Origin: Paragordius varius
Taxonomy: Eukaryota > Nematomorpha
Assembly: GCA_964247055.1 (NCBI GenBank)
Contig: OZ176054.1
Coordinates: forward strand, 4,340,001-4,404,000
Length of the DNA: 64,000 nucleotides
Direction: 5' to 3'
This document shows positions 55,296 through 64,000 of this stretch, one piece after another (the first letter of the stretch is position 1; each line of letters begins with the position of its first letter). Position numbers and translations under genes: made by a program. The notes beneath the pieces are model-generated. The model made no database searches and had not been told where the DNA came from. It saw only the letters and a list, made by a program, of their open reading frames with translations.

Positions 55296-56497
55296 CACTG
55301 CGTCCAAAACGGGGGGTATCAAAAAATAAGTTGATGAAATATATTTATTCTGATAGGAAAATGTATCAGGATTATCTGGTGCTTTTGGTTTTGGCCCTTA
55401 CGGATGTAATAAAGTTATTTACACTTTTGTGAGAAGTGCTCAGAAGATGGCAAAATTTGCGCACATTTTTAAATCAAATTTGGTGAAACCTATGCTTCAT
55501 TGCAAAAAATATCACTAATATATATAATAAACTGCATATTAAAAGCAAAAAAATATTTTTGAATATTTTAATTTTTAAATGTGGGCTCCGAAAGTCTCAA
55601 CTTTTTTCGCTCTTCTAAAACGAGCTAGTTTTTTTAAATAAACGAAAAAATGCGGGGATTGCGCGATAAAATTTCTAATATATGCTAAATTTTGACATCA
55701 TTGAAAATTAATTTTAAAAACATGCATCTTTTTACAAAAATTTAATTTTTGCCATTTTGTTGAGGTCGACTTCATATTATTCTTTTGCCTAGTGGAAACG
55801 GTTTAAAAGCGCTTTAAGATATTATAAAAACACTTTTTCAATATAATTTAGTGACGCTAAACATTTCTATCATTTCAGAATTTTGATTATAAGGTTCGTT
55901 TACTTTCATTAATTTATATTAATAAATATACGGGCGAACGAATATTAATTAAAGGCTATAGAAGAGTTCAACATCATCAAATATTCAGTAAAAGTTTTTT
56001 TATAATATCTTAAAACGTTTTTACACCGTTTCTCTTATGCCTAAAAACAGGATGAAGTACGCTACAACAAAACTTCACAAAAAGTGATTTCTGAAAAAAG
56101 TATGGAATTTTCTATACTTTTTATGTCAAAATTTAGAATATTTAAAAATTTTATCGCACAATCTGGCATTTTCGTGAATTTTTAAAACACTAGCCCATTT
56201 TAGAAGAGCGAAAATTGGGACTTTCGGAGCCTAAATCTAAAGTATTTTAAAACATTGTTTTGTGTTTTACAGGTAGTATATGATATATTTTTGTGATTTT
56301 TGAAATACAAATCTGGCTTTCACAAAAAAAAATATTTGAAGAAATGTGTTGCCATTTTCTGATATGGAGCACTTACCAAAAAATGTAAATAGCTTTCTTA
56401 TCACTCGTAAGGGCTGAAACCAAGGCATCATGATAATCCTGATACATTTTCATATCAGAATATATATATTCCATCAGGTTATTTTTTTGTGACAGTG
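55296..56497. repeat. Long palindromic (foldback) element, copy C
   Basis: Best-preserved member. Left end CACTGCGTCCAAAACGGGGG at 55296; right end TGTGACAGTG at 56497 followed by TA. The inverted halves each run about 550 bases (TGTATCAGGATTATC near 55364 mirrored by GATAATCCTGATACA near 56432). The termini and the TA at the right suggest a Tc1/mariner-related foldback element. No open frame. Confidence 0.85.
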
Positions 56498-58709
56498 TAA
56501 TGGGCTAATGTCCTTACATCAATTCCGAGATAACAAATGAAGCCCGCTGCTTTAAAAAATATTCTGGTGACACCCATTTTATGGTTTGAAGCATGCTGGG
56601 AATGATGTACACACTTTCAAATATTAAGAATTTTTCTCATTTTTTATATCAATTATTATAAATAGAAATTAAAATTACATTAAAAAAATTAAGCAAAAAA
56701 CTTAAAATTTTAAGGAAGGGTTGACGTAGTCACCATATTTATGACCATTACACTAGTCGACAAATTTGGACATTTTTGAGCACTACCACTCAAACTTTTA
56801 AATTATGACTAATTTCAGTGTTTTAAAACCGAATGTGAAAAAATTTTTGATCCCGCCAATCAGAATTTTGAAATTTTATAGGTTTTTCAATTTTTCAAAA
56901 ACAAGAGAAAATCGAGAGAAAATTAAATATAACTTTATAATAAAATGTTATTATATTATAAACTTAATATCATTAAATAAAGCGTTTTAAACTCTATCTT
57001 TTGAATATAAATATGTCATTTAAATATCAGAGAGAAAAAAATAGTACGGACTTAAACGTCAAAATTAAGTCTTTTTCTTTCAAGTGAATTTTTAATACGT
57101 ATAAAAAAATTTTAGAAAAATACTAAAAAAGGGATTCTATGGTTTAAACCTTCGGCTTTCAAATAGGCTATATTTTTTTTGTTAGTTTTCGTTTTTTCGA
57201 GTACTTATTAGGCTTTTTTTCTTGAGTTGGTTCTTACAAAAAATCCTTTATTTATACCTAGTGGATATACTTTATTTTTTAAAATTATTGGTTGTTTTGT
57301 ATTTTTAATTTCAGATGGATGTTGTGTAGCCACTTTTAGTAGAATTTACTATTATGGGATTGGACCATTTGTATTTACCTAATCTTTTTATTCAATTAAA
57401 TTGTAGAATTTATCTAACTTTATTCTGTGAATTGGTTAATTTGACATGTCAATTTGCCTGGATTTTGCTTGCAAATCTCTCTTATCGGGCTTTACGATTA
57501 CTTATTGTTATCTTTGCTATATCTGGCATAATCGCTAGGGGGATATGCAGAGCTTGTGCAGCCGCCCGGATCTATCACACTATACATAAGCCCCTTTTAT
57601 CTTTTTAATACTTTGGCTCTTAGATTGTTTAGTATCTTATTTAATGCCTAGAATTTTGTTATTCATGCATGGAATATTACTTGTATCGACTTGTTCGTCT
57701 GAATATTTAAACATATGTACACGAGGAATGATTGTTATTTTTAAATTAAATACAAATTTAAGAATTAAATTTCGGAAAAATCCTATTGGTGGCCTCAATT
57801 TTGTTTTTTGTTTTGGCCTTTGCATGCCATTAGGTATGGGAAAATGCAAAAATAATGGGGTGGTGCAAAACCCTGTTGAGCAGTGTTATTTATTTATTAA
57901 AATTTTTAATTATTTATATATACGGAGAAAAATATGTCCAAATTTGCTAAACAGCTATGGAATATTTATCTGTATAATAGGGTGGATCCTTGAGACAAGG
58001 AAAATATTTTTTTCGGTCTTTATATTGTGATAAGTCGCACTGTCCTAATGCTGAAATCTTCGGCATCATTAAGTGTATAAAATAATACTTTTGGATGTAA
58101 CCGTTTTAGCATGCTTAAAATACCATCAAATACGCTTTATTAAGAAAAATTATCCTTAAAATGGGAAAAACTGATAAAAAATGTTTGGATTTATCCTTTG
58201 CCCCATGTCTTTTATGTTTATTTTATAACAAAAAAATTTTACCAAACCAATACATATCGCTTGTCATCACTCTAACTAGGCTACAGAAAATCTGGGCCAT
58301 AGTTAGTAGATTAAGTATTGTTTAATAGCAAATTTGTTTTTATGTAAATAAATCTATTAGTATATTGGAATATGCAAAAACTTTTTTGGTTAACGTTTTA
58401 TTTTTAGGCGATATTGTGCATAACTTACATGTTGGTTTTTTTAAAATCATGTATACCATTAGACATGGTACATTTATGCAACTAGAATTCGGTCTGTACC
58501 ATTTACGTAAAAATTAAGTAAAAAACTCAAAGTAATATTTTTTATAAGATAATTTACGTTATATTCTGAATTGTAATTATTAATTTTCTTTTGATAAAAC
58601 TTTGTATATTTTATTAGATGAATATTTAAAATTTAATATATATGTTATAATAACTATTCTATCAGAATATTTTTCTGTGCTGCTGATACACATTATGGCA
58701 TTCTAACAC
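56498..58709. other. Intergenic before aconitase; two unrecognised open frames
   Basis: Mostly AT-rich. Base composition is slightly richer in G/C at 57320-58030, where two + strand frames lie (57354-57608, 84 codons; 57644-58030, 128 codons starting MPRILLFMHGILLVSTCSS). Both are hydrophobic and match no family I know. An overlapping minus-strand frame (57637-57849) is just as open. I do not call them genes. Confidence 0.35.

Positions 58710-64000
<5,291 letters not shown>

Noticed and set aside
57354-58030. Two hydrophobic open frames upstream of aconitase
   Set aside because: No family match, no splice context, and an overlapping antisense frame is equally open.

Overview
This is nuclear DNA from an animal. 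It is very AT-rich and carries eight protein genes, all split by introns. Six have clear animal homologues: calcineurin A, a class I myosin of the Myo1D kind, OPA1, a secreted semaphorin, a receptor-type guanylyl cyclase and aconitase. The other two are a zona pellucida (ZP) domain protein and a lysine/glutamate-rich coiled protein I do not recognise. About 53 of the roughly 99 introns I could place are only 22-37 nt long; the rest run from about 60 nt to nearly 2 kb. Such tiny introns are known in the mesozoan parasites, dicyemids and orthonectids. With a semaphorin and a receptor cyclase present, I lean towards an orthonectid-like animal, but this is inference and a dicyemid or another reduced metazoan is possible.

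Layout. 1-1669: left edge of a Ty3/gypsy-like LTR element on the minus strand. 1676-4412: a long palindromic repeat and a second repeat family. 4519-10457 (+): calcineurin A, with another palindrome in an intron. 10816-13861 (+): ZP protein, converging on 13913-15488 (-), the K/E-rich protein. 16047-22769 (-): Myo1D-like myosin. 23112-29299 (-): OPA1. 29300-41899: a 12.6-kb repeat field holding palindromes, a dead mariner, a 4.7-kb hAT transposon with a tandem Helitron-like insertion, an inverted repeat containing a hammerhead ribozyme with a small MITE inside it, a second Helitron-like copy, and a hAT-type MITE. 41900-46539 (+): degenerate guanylyl cyclase. 46929-54450 (+): semaphorin, with a LINE fragment in one intron. 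55296-56497: a third long palindrome. 58710 to beyond the end (+): aconitase, with a hAT-type MITE in an intron.

The genes form no operon or shared pathway. OPA1 and aconitase are mitochondrial, calcineurin and the cyclase are signalling proteins, and the semaphorin and ZP protein are secreted. Exons were placed by hand from homology, splice sites and reading phase. In all seven genes modelled from start to stop the summed coding length is a multiple of three, which supports the models; the aconitase exons keep phase as far as the window edge. The most notable items are the complete type I hammerhead ribozyme at 38847-38887 (-), the cyclase that has lost a metal-binding aspartate, the ZP protein with an unfamiliar cysteine-rich N-terminal half, and several transposon insertions with readable target-site duplications or an empty-site copy.
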